This document shows, in pieces, positions 32,202-39,271 of a stretch of DNA of 64,000 nt. Origin of the DNA: a virus. Under the pieces are notes generated by a model that did not search any database, was not told the DNA's origin, and saw only the letters and a program-made list of their open reading frames with translations. Position 1 is the stretch's first letter. Every line of letters begins with the position of its first letter. Where the stretch lies: positions 1-64,000 of the IMG/VR virus record IMGVR_UViG_3300034160_000027; one strand, 5' to 3'. The translations under genes were made by a program, and so were the position numbers.

Positions 32202-33412
32202 TACTTTAACCCCATATATGCACGAATGAACATTTCAGCCAACGGCGCCACGATGGCGTTTCCGTACCCTTCGATCATGCCTTTTGCCCACGGGCCTTCC
32301 GTGCGGAACGGGTGGGTGCCATCGGGGAACAGTGATCCCATATCGACGGCAGTCCGATCAACCAGCGCGGAAGAGCCGGATTCAGCCGGCCGCCACAGTC
32401 CATCCGTGCAGAAGAGCCAATCAGCAATAGCCCATGCACCGTTAACCGGACCGGGCCTTTGCACAACCAGACTTGGCGCCCCAAGAGTCCGTTCGTTGGC
32501 GCTGTGCCGTCCGAGGTCCTGTCCTTCCAGTCCCGCGATGTTGGAGTTGCCCACGAGGCTAGGCACGCCGCCGTTTGGATGTTCAAACCACCCTCCCGGC
32601 CCGCTGAGCCCGCACCCGTTGTCGCCGATGCTGTTGGAGTCGGCCACGAGGTTAGGCACGCTACAGCACTCAGGTCTGGCCCCTTGCTGCGCATTGCCTC
32701 CTGCCGTCCGCCTTCCACCGTGCGCACTGCTTTGTCCGCCAACGAGGCTGTCGGTGTCGGCCAACCCGTCCACTTGACCGCCCCCGGCAACTTCAGCGCG
32801 ATCTTGCGCGAGCCGTCCTCGTTCACTCCCTTCACGTAGCAGTGTGTGCTCCCGAGTCCATCGTTCATCAGGGGCGTGGGCCACCCAGTACAGTCGCTCC
32901 CTTTCGTGCGGAGCGCCGACGCACGCAGCATTGGTAACAACCGCCCCTGTGGTGTAATGTGCTCTTTCCAAGTCTGCTTGTACAACGTCGATCCAAGCGG
33001 GGCTACCAGCGTCTTTAAGGACGCCGCTAGAAGGGCCGATAACGTCGGAGGACGAGACCTGTTCTCCGAAGATAACGGGTGGTCGGCAGGCTCGTATGAG
33101 TCTGTAGAAATCAGGCCATAGGTTTCGTTCGTCATCGTGTCCTTTGCGGAGTCCCGCAACTGAGTAGGATTGACATGGGCACGAGCCCGACCAAACAGGC
33201 TCATCATCAGGCCAACCTGCTTTACGCAGTGCATACGACCACACGCCAATGCCCGCAAACATATGCACTTGGCAGAACCATGCGAGGTCTTGTGGTTGCA
33301 CGTCAACGATAGATCGCTCGTCTACGACGCCCGGGGCTATCGCGCCCTCCGCGATCAGGTTACGTAGCCATTGAGCGGCGTAGGGGTTTATCTCGTTGTA
33401 GTAGGCTACCAC
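32201..33412 (-). CDS. C5-cytosine DNA methyltransferase
   Basis: 403 aa. Motif I MFAGIGVWSYAL (~53-64), motif IV SCPCQSYS with the catalytic Cys of PCQ (~80), motif VI-like GEQV, motif VIII GAPHERERLYWV, and a C-terminal motif X-like end (YGNAIVAPLAEMFI). N-terminal ~45 residues precede motif I, as in several phage Dcm-type enzymes. Probably protects phage DNA from host restriction. No cognate restriction gene is nearby. Confidence 0.9.
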   Translation of the reverse strand: MVAYYNEINPYAAQWLRNLIAEGAIAPGVVDERSIVDVQPQDLAWFCQVHMFAGIGVWSYALRKAGWPDDEPVWSGSCPCQSYSVAGLRKGHDDERNLWPDFYRLIRACRPPVIFGEQVSSSDVIGPSSGVLKDAGSPAWIDVVQADLERAHYTTGAVVTNAACVGAPHERERLYWVAHAPDERWTREHTLLREGSERGRLAQDRAEVAGGGQVDGLADTDSLVGGQSSAHGGRRTAGGNAQQGARPECCSVPNLVADSNSIGDNGCGLSGPGGWFEHPNGGVPSLVGNSNIAGLEGQDLGRHSANERTLGAPSLVVQRPGPVNGAWAIADWLFCTDGLWRPAESGSSALVDRTAVDMGSLFPDGTHPFRTEGPWAKGMIEGYGNAIVAPLAEMFIRAYMGLK

Positions 33413-33624
33413 ACATACACCACTTCGGTGCCTCGCAAAACTGCTACATGAGCCGTGCCAGTGTTCGCATTTCTAGGGATATTGAACACGATCTCTCCTT
33501 GTGCTGCACCGTCTACGAACGGCACCGTCTGTCGTGTCCCGGGAATCTCGTTGGCAGGGTTTACGTCTCCTAACGCCGGGGGCTGAGAAAACAGTGCAAC
33601 ATCTAGGTATTCTATGGTGCTCAT
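33406..33624 (-). CDS. Hypothetical protein (72 aa)
   Basis: 72 aa, beta-rich (QGEIVFNIPRNANTGTAHVA), overlapping the methyltransferase start by 7 nt. Looks like a small immunoglobulin-like or adaptor fold. Unrecognised. Confidence 0.58.
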   Translation of the reverse strand: MSTIEYLDVALFSQPPALGDVNPANEIPGTRQTVPFVDGAAQGEIVFNIPRNANTGTAHVAVLRGTEVVYVW

Positions 33625-33633
33625 GACGCACTC

Positions 33634-33891
33634 TTACATATACAAGAATTTTGTGTAGTCTGGGCGCATGTTAGAACCGAAGTCAGTACGCACGCGGAGG
33701 GGGTTATCCTCAAAGGGAAACGAGAGCCTTTTTCCGGTAAGTGCGTTATACGCCATCGTCTCTTGCGTCTCCCTCATACAGTCAAGAACTGATTCAGCGC
33801 ACAACTCCTTCAGGCTAGCGATGGTAGCCGGGTGCATGGCGCACCCGGGCTTACGTCCAAGGGTCTCCAAGTCAAGCATTATTCTGTTCAT
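33634..33891 (-). CDS. Truncated DnaQ-like exonuclease N-terminus
   Basis: 85 aa from ATG 33891 (AGGTG upstream). MNRIMLDLETLGRKPGCA is the hallmark N-terminus of phage 3'-5' exonucleases (DxE motif I), but what follows lacks motifs II and III and the protein is less than half the family length. Either a degraded exonuclease joined to another sequence or a small new protein. Overlaps the next gene upstream by 20 nt. Confidence 0.55.
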   Translation of the reverse strand: MNRIMLDLETLGRKPGCAMHPATIASLKELCAESVLDCMRETQETMAYNALTGKRLSFPFEDNPLRVRTDFGSNMRPDYTKFLYM

Positions 33892-34078
33892 CGTGCACCT
33901 TGTTAGAATACCGGCAGAGACAAGGAATGTTGACAGGCTCTCCCCACGGGTAGGACCCTCCAGAATCTTCAAGCCCGGTGCCTTTGCATATTTTGCAATG
34001 CGGGTCAGGACCACAAAGCACGGGCTCCTCGCTTTCATTAGGCGCCGCTGTACTTAAGTCCCACGCGACACTACTCAT
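33872..34078 (-). CDS. Zn-finger hypothetical protein
   Basis: 68 aa. CGPDPHCKICKGTG ... IPCLCR gives a DnaJ-type Cys-rich pattern (five Cys). Likely zinc binding. ATGA-coupled to the gene upstream. Confidence 0.6.
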   Translation of the reverse strand: MSSVAWDLSTAAPNESEEPVLCGPDPHCKICKGTGLEDSGGSYPWGEPVNIPCLCRYSNKVHDEQNNA

Positions 34079-34233
34079 TGCACCAGTACCACATCAAACG
34101 GTAGGCCCGTGTCTTCAGGCTCAAAGATAGTTGCTGATTCTGTAGGGGTCCATCCTCCAGTCGGCGTATATGTGTAGGTAGGGGTACCGTCAGGTACATC
34201 CTTCAGGTAATCAATCAACTCGCGCTTTGTCAT
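34075..34233 (-). CDS. Small hypothetical protein (52 aa)
   Basis: 52 aa from ATG 34233 with an AGGAGG ribosome binding site six nucleotides upstream; longer frames reaching 34524 are shadows of the SSB gene. MTKRELIDYLKDVPDGTPTY is typical of a common short phage family with unknown role. The strong site suggests high translation. Confidence 0.65.
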   Translation of the reverse strand: MTKRELIDYLKDVPDGTPTYTYTPTGGWTPTESATIFEPEDTGLPFDVVLVQ

Positions 34234-34249
34234 ATCGTGCCTCCTGTTA

Positions 34250-34270
34250 CCCGGCCCCCGAAGGGCCGGG
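34250..34270 (-). promoter_or_regulatory. Strong intergenic hairpin after the SSB gene
   Basis: 8-bp stem CCCGGCCC/GGGCCGGG with a short loop, between the SSB stop and the AGGAGG of the next gene, without a T tract. More likely an mRNA-stability or attenuation structure than a full terminator. Confidence 0.5.
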
Positions 34271-34279
34271 CTCGTCGTG

Positions 34280-35083
34280 TTAATCGAACAGGCCGCCTTG
34301 CGCCGGGGCCAACGGTGCCGGGGCCTGCTGGAGAGGGGCAGGCGTGGGCCACGTGGCGGCGGTCGGGAGCAGGGCGCCGGGGCCTGCCACGTTCCCGTAG
34401 AGCGGGGCCTGCGACGGGTACAGAGGCGCGGGGACAGCAGGCGCCGTGCTGCCTCCGAACATCTGGCCCGGGGAGGGACGCGAGTCGAAGCGACCGAGGT
34501 CCCGCCCCGTGAACGCGACGCCATTTAGGCCCGCGGAGATGCCGACTTGCTGCCCGCCCTTGCTGTAGGCGTAGACGCTCACGTTGGCGAAGGCTTCAGC
34601 GCCCGGGTACACCGCCGCACGATCCACGAGGTCCACGGACCCGTTGATCGTATTACCATCCGGGGAGAGGATGGCCTGGTGGAGCACCGGCTTTGATGCC
34701 TCGGGGCTTGTGGTGATGAGCACCCAGCCCTTCGCGTTCGGGTCATCAGGCCACTCAGTCGGACCCCACACCAACGGGACCCGTAGGGACCCGGGAATGC
34801 GGTTGGTCCACATGGCCGGGTCGCCGCCGATCTGCGCACGCAAGGGCGGGCGCATCCGCTCGTCCGGCCATTTGCGCATGTACGCCTCGTAGATGGCTTG
34901 CTGTACCAGTGGGATGAATTGCGGTGGCGCGTTATCGAGATGCAGGTTGCAAGAGTAACGCGGTGCGCCAGTTTCTTGTCCCTGCGACGTAACGCGGGCC
35001 GGCTCCCACAGATGGGGGTACGCAATGCGTACCCAGGGGATCGTGGGAATGCGTGGGCCGGAAGTAGTGGTAGGTGCGCTCAT
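34280..35083 (-). CDS. Single-stranded DNA-binding protein (DUF2815 type)
   Basis: 267 aa. N-terminal ~190 residues fit the DUF2815/Enc34-type ssDNA-binding fold (PWVRIAYPHLWEPARV..., TTSPEASKPVL, VYAYSKGGQQVGISAGLNGV). A Pro/Ala-rich disordered linker follows and the chain ends in GGLFD, an acidic hydrophobic tip typical of phage SSBs that recruit replisome partners. Followed by a strong hairpin. ATGA-coupled to the split nuclease gene. Confidence 0.85.
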   Translation of the reverse strand: MSAPTTTSGPRIPTIPWVRIAYPHLWEPARVTSQGQETGAPRYSCNLHLDNAPPQFIPLVQQAIYEAYMRKWPDERMRPPLRAQIGGDPAMWTNRIPGSLRVPLVWGPTEWPDDPNAKGWVLITTSPEASKPVLHQAILSPDGNTINGSVDLVDRAAVYPGAEAFANVSVYAYSKGGQQVGISAGLNGVAFTGRDLGRFDSRPSPGQMFGGSTAPAVPAPLYPSQAPLYGNVAGPGALLPTAATWPTPAPLQQAPAPLAPAQGGLFD

Positions 35084-36084
35084 GTGAACATATCCTCAAC
35101 TTGAGTGTCGGTTGGGCCTTGAGCCACAATTGTGATAGCAGGCGCTTTAACGTCCTTGAATAAATCGTCTACTGTGACATCCGGCGCAGCGTATACCGTA
35201 TCCGCACCTTCGCCGAACATAGCCTCCGGGTCTTTTGGGTTTGCCGCGGGCCGGGGATCGCTTATTGGTACCAACTGCAATGCTCCCGCGGGTTTCGTAA
35301 CGAGGCGCTTGTACGCGTCCCATAACGTCGGAACGAAGTTCTCATTGCCGCGGGCCGCAGCTTTCAGCATCGTCTCCACTTGTGCCGGACTTTTCAGTTT
35401 TTGCTCGGTGATGTCCCTTTTACCAAGCCCTGTGGTCTTCTCGGTCGCCGGGTCCTTCCAGCGAATCTTCATGAGCGCCTGCATTACGCTCTCCGGGTTT
35501 TCAAAAGCCCAGTGTCGTTGGCTGTTACCCCGGATCAGCTTGAACGCGTTCGTGATAGCCGGCGGCGCGGTGCCGGTGCGGATACCCTCGTGTGCCCACT
35601 CCTCGTAAGCGCGAATCATGCCACGCAAGATATCCGCGTTTTCCAGGAACTTGGCGACGGCTTCCGGGGCCATGCCGCCAGGCGCCTGTGTCGCCCAGTG
35701 ACAGAGGTCACCACTGAAAGTGCTCGAATCGAAGTCCTTTGGGCTACCGACATCCGCGGAGACCCACTCCGCGTACTCCTTGCAGATAACGCGCGTCCCA
35801 TCGGAACGATACCCGGCTTTCGCCGCGCAGAACTTGCATCCTTTCTCGCTCGCGACCCGAGGCGCCCCCGGCACGATAGCCGCGTAGGCACGGAGCACGC
35901 GGGCCACGAACTGCTTGAGCATGTCATCCGTGACGACGAGTGAGCGAACGGTGCCGCGGTCGTCCGGAATGCGTGGTTGAGCGACGGTGATACGCATCCT
36001 CCGCGGCTCGGCGGAAGGCGCGATGAGCGCGGGGTCAAGCGCGCCGAGCAGGTAGAACATCAATTGCCCGTTTGGGTTAGTCAT
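35080..36084 (-). CDS. DUF2800 RecB-like nuclease, C-terminal part
   Basis: 334 aa from ATG 36084, which overlaps the end of the N-terminal part by 8 nt and has GGAGG nine nucleotides upstream. Starts MTNPNGQLMFYLLGAL, which is the family's QLxxYxLG motif, followed by a Cys cluster (CKFCAAKAGY, ICKEY) as in Cas4/RecB-like enzymes, and an acidic C-terminus. It cannot hold the D..DxK catalytic residues, which lie in the upstream ORF. The two parts must associate or be joined by frameshifting to give one nuclease. Confidence 0.8.
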   Translation of the reverse strand: MTNPNGQLMFYLLGALDPALIAPSAEPRRMRITVAQPRIPDDRGTVRSLVVTDDMLKQFVARVLRAYAAIVPGAPRVASEKGCKFCAAKAGYRSDGTRVICKEYAEWVSADVGSPKDFDSSTFSGDLCHWATQAPGGMAPEAVAKFLENADILRGMIRAYEEWAHEGIRTGTAPPAITNAFKLIRGNSQRHWAFENPESVMQALMKIRWKDPATEKTTGLGKRDITEQKLKSPAQVETMLKAAARGNENFVPTLWDAYKRLVTKPAGALQLVPISDPRPAANPKDPEAMFGEGADTVYAAPDVTVDDLFKDVKAPAITIVAQGPTDTQVEDMFT

Positions 36085-36574
36085 AGGTAGATACCTCCAC
36101 CCGCACGCCACGGCCGTACTTGAGGTCAATGACTTCAACTTCCGTGTCGCTTACCAGCGTGCAGTCCGCAGTTCCGTCTGAGTCATCGTGCCCCGTTGCC
36201 CACTTCGGCGTGACCCGCCGCTCGGGGTAGACGATGCACGTTGGCCCCATCTCCGCGACCCGCCGGGCCACGTAGTCGAGTACATCCTGCACGTGCTCAG
36301 CCATCTCTTGGTCCACGGAGATGAAGATAGGCTCCTGCCCTTCCTCGGCCACATTGAACTTGTGGCCTATCCATCGGTAGGCCGTTACATTCTCATCAGG
36401 GAATAGCCCCTCGTATCGCTCACGCAACAATGCCTCAAAGAGCGCGTGTGCCGCAGTGCCCTCGCGGGCGTAGCCTGATCCCCGGTCCTCGACGCCCTCC
36501 AGGGCGTAGACAGAACCGGGGCACGTCATCCATCGGTCAGCCGCCGATGGGGAGAGTTTGGCGTGCCCCGCCAT
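36077..36574 (-). CDS. DUF2800 RecB-like nuclease, N-terminal part
   Basis: 165 aa. HAKLSPSAADRWMTCPGSV and the AREGTAAHALFEALL helix are the DUF2800 start; DGTADCTL and EVIDLKYGRG provide the catalytic Asp and Asp-x-Lys. The frame ends VSTYD then TAA. Dropping a single T in GACTAAC restores STYDNPNGQLMFY and joins it to the next ORF. Thus a normal ~490-residue recombination nuclease (exonuclease partner of the SSB/Erf-type module) is split in two. Confidence 0.82.
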   Translation of the reverse strand: MAGHAKLSPSAADRWMTCPGSVYALEGVEDRGSGYAREGTAAHALFEALLRERYEGLFPDENVTAYRWIGHKFNVAEEGQEPIFISVDQEMAEHVQDVLDYVARRVAEMGPTCIVYPERRVTPKWATGHDDSDGTADCTLVSDTEVEVIDLKYGRGVRVEVSTYD

Positions 36575-36576
36575 GG

Positions 36577-37191
36577 CTACGCTCCCGCCAAGCCCAAGGC
36601 CAGGTAGGGGGCGGCGACAGCCGCGTGCTTCGGGTCTGCCAAGAACGCATCAAGCAGCGGCACCGGGAACGGGGTGCCGGATGCTGCGGACGGGTTGGAG
36701 ACGGCCCACGTGCGATACTGGTTGAGGTCCTGGAACGCGTAGAGAATTTCGTTCAGCCACGCAGAGTATTGAGCCGGCTGCAAAGCCGAATGACTGGCGA
36801 TCCCGAAACGAGCGTTGACGGCCGTCACAGGGTCCTTGGAAGGCGTCGGGCCGCCGTACTCGCGGCTGATCGCGTTGGCGACGCCCTTGAGGGCGGTGAA
36901 CGCGTGCTGTTCGGCGGGGGGGACCATCAAGGGGGCTGGGGCGACGGGAGCCAGCGGAGCCGGGGCCGGTGCGGCGGTAGGCGCGGCTTGGAGTGCCGGG
37001 GCCGGTGCGGCGGTAGGCGCGGCTTGGAGTGCCGGGGCCGGTGCGGCGGTAGGCGCGGCTTGGAGTGCCGGGGCCGCAGACACGTAAGCGGCGGATGCAA
37101 GGAGCGCGGAAGTCTCTGCGTCGTTGGCATCCGCGAATTGGTTCAATGCGGCTGCGACGTGGCGTGCAAGGGTGCTGAGAGGCAAGGACAT
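36577..37191 (-). CDS. Protein with Ala/Pro repeat linker
   Basis: 204 aa from ATG 37191 (GGAG upstream). N-terminal helix (LSTLARHVAAALNQFADAND), then three perfect 12-residue APALQAAPTAAP units encoded by 36-bp DNA repeats, then a folded C-terminal half (YSAWLNEILYAFQDLNQYR). Looks like two domains on a flexible tether. No family recognised. Confidence 0.65.
   Translation of the reverse strand: MSLPLSTLARHVAAALNQFADANDAETSALLASAAYVSAAPALQAAPTAAPAPALQAAPTAAPAPALQAAPTAAPAPAPLAPVAPAPLMVPPAEQHAFTALKGVANAISREYGGPTPSKDPVTAVNARFGIASHSALQPAQYSAWLNEILYAFQDLNQYRTWAVSNPSAASGTPFPVPLLDAFLADPKHAAVAAPYLALGLAGA
36968..37075. repeat. 36-bp tandem repeat, 3 perfect copies, in coding sequence
   Basis: Copies begin at 36968, 37004 and 37040. 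The period is divisible by three, encoding an Ala/Pro linker whose length can vary in frame. Confidence 0.93.
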
Positions 37192-37219
37192 ATGGATATT
37201 CTCCGGTTGGTTGATGCCG

Positions 37220-37447
37220 TTAACGCGGCAGGGTTTCACGAGCGGTGTTGAGAATGACCTCTGGTCCGCCTGTTTCTTGGAGTCGTGGGGTATCAAACCA
37301 CACGCTATCTTTCAACTCGTTACCCTCACACCGCGGGGCAACGAGGGCCTGCGTGCGGCCAGTAATGTATTTCGTGACGCCGATAACAATGCCAGTGAAG
37401 CCGGTAATGATGTCTTTCACGGGTTTTCCGAGCAGGGGATGTGACAT
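37220..37447 (-). CDS. Small phage protein, LGKPVKDIITGFTG family
   Basis: 75 aa. LLGKPVKDIITGFTGIVIG...YITG-TQALV and WFDTPRLQE match a frequent short phage family (G-V-D-VTGF-G motif). A second, more distant member is 38899-39189. SH3-like beta barrel is plausible. Function unknown. Confidence 0.72.
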   Translation of the reverse strand: MSHPLLGKPVKDIITGFTGIVIGVTKYITGRTQALVAPRCEGNELKDSVWFDTPRLQETGGPEVILNTARETLPR

Positions 37448-37482
37448 ACAGATGTTCCTCAGTTGGTTGACGCCTTTTCCGG

Positions 37483-37665
37483 CTATTTGCGCTCAGTTTG
37501 CTTTGGCATAAGCACCGTGGTCAGCGCCACGCCCCCACTCAAGACTAGCACGTCATGCACGTCGTCCGGCAGGACTCTCAACGCGCGGTCTTTGACACGT
37601 GCTACTGCTTCGGGCGATAACCCCACGTTAAGGGTGAGCACAACCACTGCGCCCTCAGTGCCCAT
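37483..37665 (-). CDS. Hypothetical protein (60 aa)
   Basis: 60 aa, MGTEGAVVVLTLNVGLSPEA then a helix and a hydrophobic strand. Coding-like but short and unrecognised. Confidence 0.5.
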   Translation of the reverse strand: MGTEGAVVVLTLNVGLSPEAVARVKDRALRVLPDDVHDVLVLSGGVALTTVLMPKQTERK

Positions 37666-37716
37666 AAGGATGGCGACGCTGCTGATCGGCTCAGATGAAA
37701 GGATACGAAAGAGTAA

Positions 37717-38007
37717 TCAACAGCCCACGGTGTATACGAAGCCACTGCGCTCTTTTGCGCGTGTATAAGCAGCGGCCACAGCGCCGAGATTATGCTGCCA
37801 TAATACAGCCAGCAATATTCCGTCAGCGCGCATGTGCATAACGCCATCGCTGTACTTATCATCTTTGTCACACATCTCATCAAGCTCAGCAATTGCGCTT
37901 TCCGCACTGAGCTTTTCCGGTGCTGTCAATTGAGCGAGCAGTTCGCTCACGGTCATATCCACAGGGACTTGCCGCAACGCAGCAATCAGGTACTCTTGTT
38001 GGTTCAT
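37717..38007 (-). CDS. Hypothetical protein, paralogue of 40901-41200
   Basis: 96 aa from MNQQEYLIAAL. C-terminal MHMRADGILLAVLWQHNLGAV aligns with LHERADQILLAVLRWYGASN of 40901-41200. One of at least three gene pairs duplicated across 37-42 kb. Function unknown. Confidence 0.62.
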   Translation of the reverse strand: MNQQEYLIAALRQVPVDMTVSELLAQLTAPEKLSAESAIAELDEMCDKDDKYSDGVMHMRADGILLAVLWQHNLGAVAAAYTRAKERSGFVYTVGC

Positions 38008-38008
38008 A

Positions 38009-38374
38009 TTATTTCTCAATCGGTTGAATTTCAAACCCGGCTTCACGTAAGTAGCCTTCCATTTGCAACGCGAACGCCCACCCCTCGTCCTCTACGCTCA
38101 AGACCTTTACTGAGGCATCCATGGCCCGAGCGATATCCCTGGCTAGAACGTTACTGTTAAGACGGCGCTGCGCGCCCCGCGTGGTAGCTAGGTGCTGCAC
38201 CGCCAGCAACATGTCAAACCACTCTGATTTGAACGGCACTACCTTTTCTGGCATTTCGGGCGCTTCCAAGTAACGCAGGAACTCCTTCACCGTCACGCCC
38301 GTTATGAGCATCCCGCCGCATACTTCACCAGGGCACGCCTCCCGTACAGCGTTCGCCGACTCTTTCTTGTTCAT
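38009..38374 (-). CDS. Hypothetical protein (121 aa)
   Basis: 121 aa, mainly helical (FDMLLAVQHLATTRGAQRRL). ATGA-coupled with the gene upstream. The segment PFKSEWFDMLLAVQHLA suggests a compact helical domain. Unrecognised. Confidence 0.6.
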   Translation of the reverse strand: MNKKESANAVREACPGEVCGGMLITGVTVKEFLRYLEAPEMPEKVVPFKSEWFDMLLAVQHLATTRGAQRRLNSNVLARDIARAMDASVKVLSVEDEGWAFALQMEGYLREAGFEIQPIEK

Positions 38375-38649
38375 ACTTGCCTCATGGTTGTGTCAACTAT
38401 TTCGTCAAGGGCGGGCGACTCCCAACCGTCTTTGAGCGGTAGAGCTACGAGGTTCAAGTCCGCTACCACACTATCCCACCGACGGGTGTTAAAACCCTGA
38501 AACCGCTCGCGCAGAAACCTGTACCGCATTGCGTCCACGGTTTCTGACTCTAACTCCTCTACCAACCTAGACGCCGGAATCTCTTCCGGGGTTCCTGGGA
38601 ATAGCTTGTCTAGGCCCTTTAACACCCCCAATAGGTCTTGTTTAGTCAT
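38371..38649 (-). CDS. Hypothetical protein (92 aa)
   Basis: 92 aa. DAMRYRFLRERFQGFNTRRW and DEIVDTTMRQ occur in a known group of short phage proteins of unknown function (RYRFLR...LD..ID). ATGA overlap downstream. Confidence 0.65.
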   Translation of the reverse strand: MTKQDLLGVLKGLDKLFPGTPEEIPASRLVEELESETVDAMRYRFLRERFQGFNTRRWDSVVADLNLVALPLKDGWESPALDEIVDTTMRQV

Positions 38650-38675
38650 AATACTTTCACCGGTTGCATGGAACG

Positions 38676-38885
38676 TTAGTCGACCAACGCTGGTAGCTCA
38701 TGAGCCAAGGCCCGTATCTGTTCAGGCGCGCAAATCACACGGAAGAATTCATCGCACGCTTCCACCAATACTATGCTTCCGTCGTCGTTCTTCTCTATGG
38801 AGAAGATACGAGACTCTGATAAGGCGTCGAGCATCGTTTCAAATGATTTGTCACCGCCCGGGTAGGACGTATTCAAAGTGAACAT
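38676..38885 (-). CDS. Hypothetical protein, paralogue of 41502-41723
   Basis: 69 aa. MLDALSESRIFSIEKNDDGS, EACDEFF and EQIRALAHELPALVD align with MLDAL/LLDAL, EACDDYF and EQVRALARELLALVE of 41502-41723. Block-duplicated gene; role unknown. Confidence 0.65.
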   Translation of the reverse strand: MFTLNTSYPGGDKSFETMLDALSESRIFSIEKNDDGSIVLVEACDEFFRVICAPEQIRALAHELPALVD

Positions 38886-38898
38886 TTTACACCCCGCG

Positions 38899-39189
38899 CT
38901 AGCCTATCACTTGCAGGTTGGTGACGTTCACCCACGTGCCGCCTGAGGGCCGATCAATGAACGCTTGTGCTGGTTGCGCGGCTGCCAGGTACTCCACCAC
39001 AGCGGTCACGACGCCCGAGACTCCCGTGCCTATCTCCTTCACAGTTTTCCCTAACAGCCCACTAACCGCAGCACTGCATATCGCCCCCGCGTACCGGGAG
39101 TCGTAGTACCTGTTCTGTCTGCTGCGCTCCGTCAGCAGTTCATCGTAGGCTTGTTGAAGCCCGTCATAGCTCATTTGGCCTTCCATCAT
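38899..39189 (-). CDS. Hypothetical protein with LLGKTVKEIGTG motif
   Basis: 96 aa. C-terminal half (LLGKTVKEIGTGVSGVVTAV) is a distant relative of 37220-37447 fused to a Tyr/Arg-rich N-terminal region. Directly preceded by a copy of the helicase-end repeat. GAGGGTG ribosome binding site. Confidence 0.6.
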   Translation of the reverse strand: MMEGQMSYDGLQQAYDELLTERSRQNRYYDSRYAGAICSAAVSGLLGKTVKEIGTGVSGVVTAVVEYLAAAQPAQAFIDRPSGGTWVNVTNLQVIG

Positions 39190-39243
39190 TACACCCTCAC
39201 CGTAATGCGCTTACGCGCTCTCGTTAATGCTACATATGATAGC
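39190..39243 (-). repeat. Helicase-3'-end-derived intergenic repeat, copy 1
   Basis: On the minus strand GCATTAACGAGAGCGCGTAA followed by GCGCATTACGGTGAGGGTGTA precedes the ATG at 39189. It matches the last ~17 codons and stop of the helicase gene at 41725 (ALTRARERVTVRV). Confidence 0.7.
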
Positions 39244-39271
39244 GTGGTGTACAGACACTACGGACAGTGCA

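Noticed and set aside
32275-33306. 343-residue minus-strand ORF inside the methyltransferase
   Set aside because: Out-of-frame shadow; the overlapping frame has all C5-methyltransferase motifs.
34075-34524. 149-residue minus-strand ORF
   Set aside because: Its first ~95 residues are an Arg/Pro-rich out-of-frame shadow of the SSB gene; the real gene starts at 34233 with AGGAGG.
36430-37251. 273-residue plus-strand ORF
   Set aside because: Gly/Arg-rich antisense of the DUF2800 and repeat-linker genes; no start site or motif.
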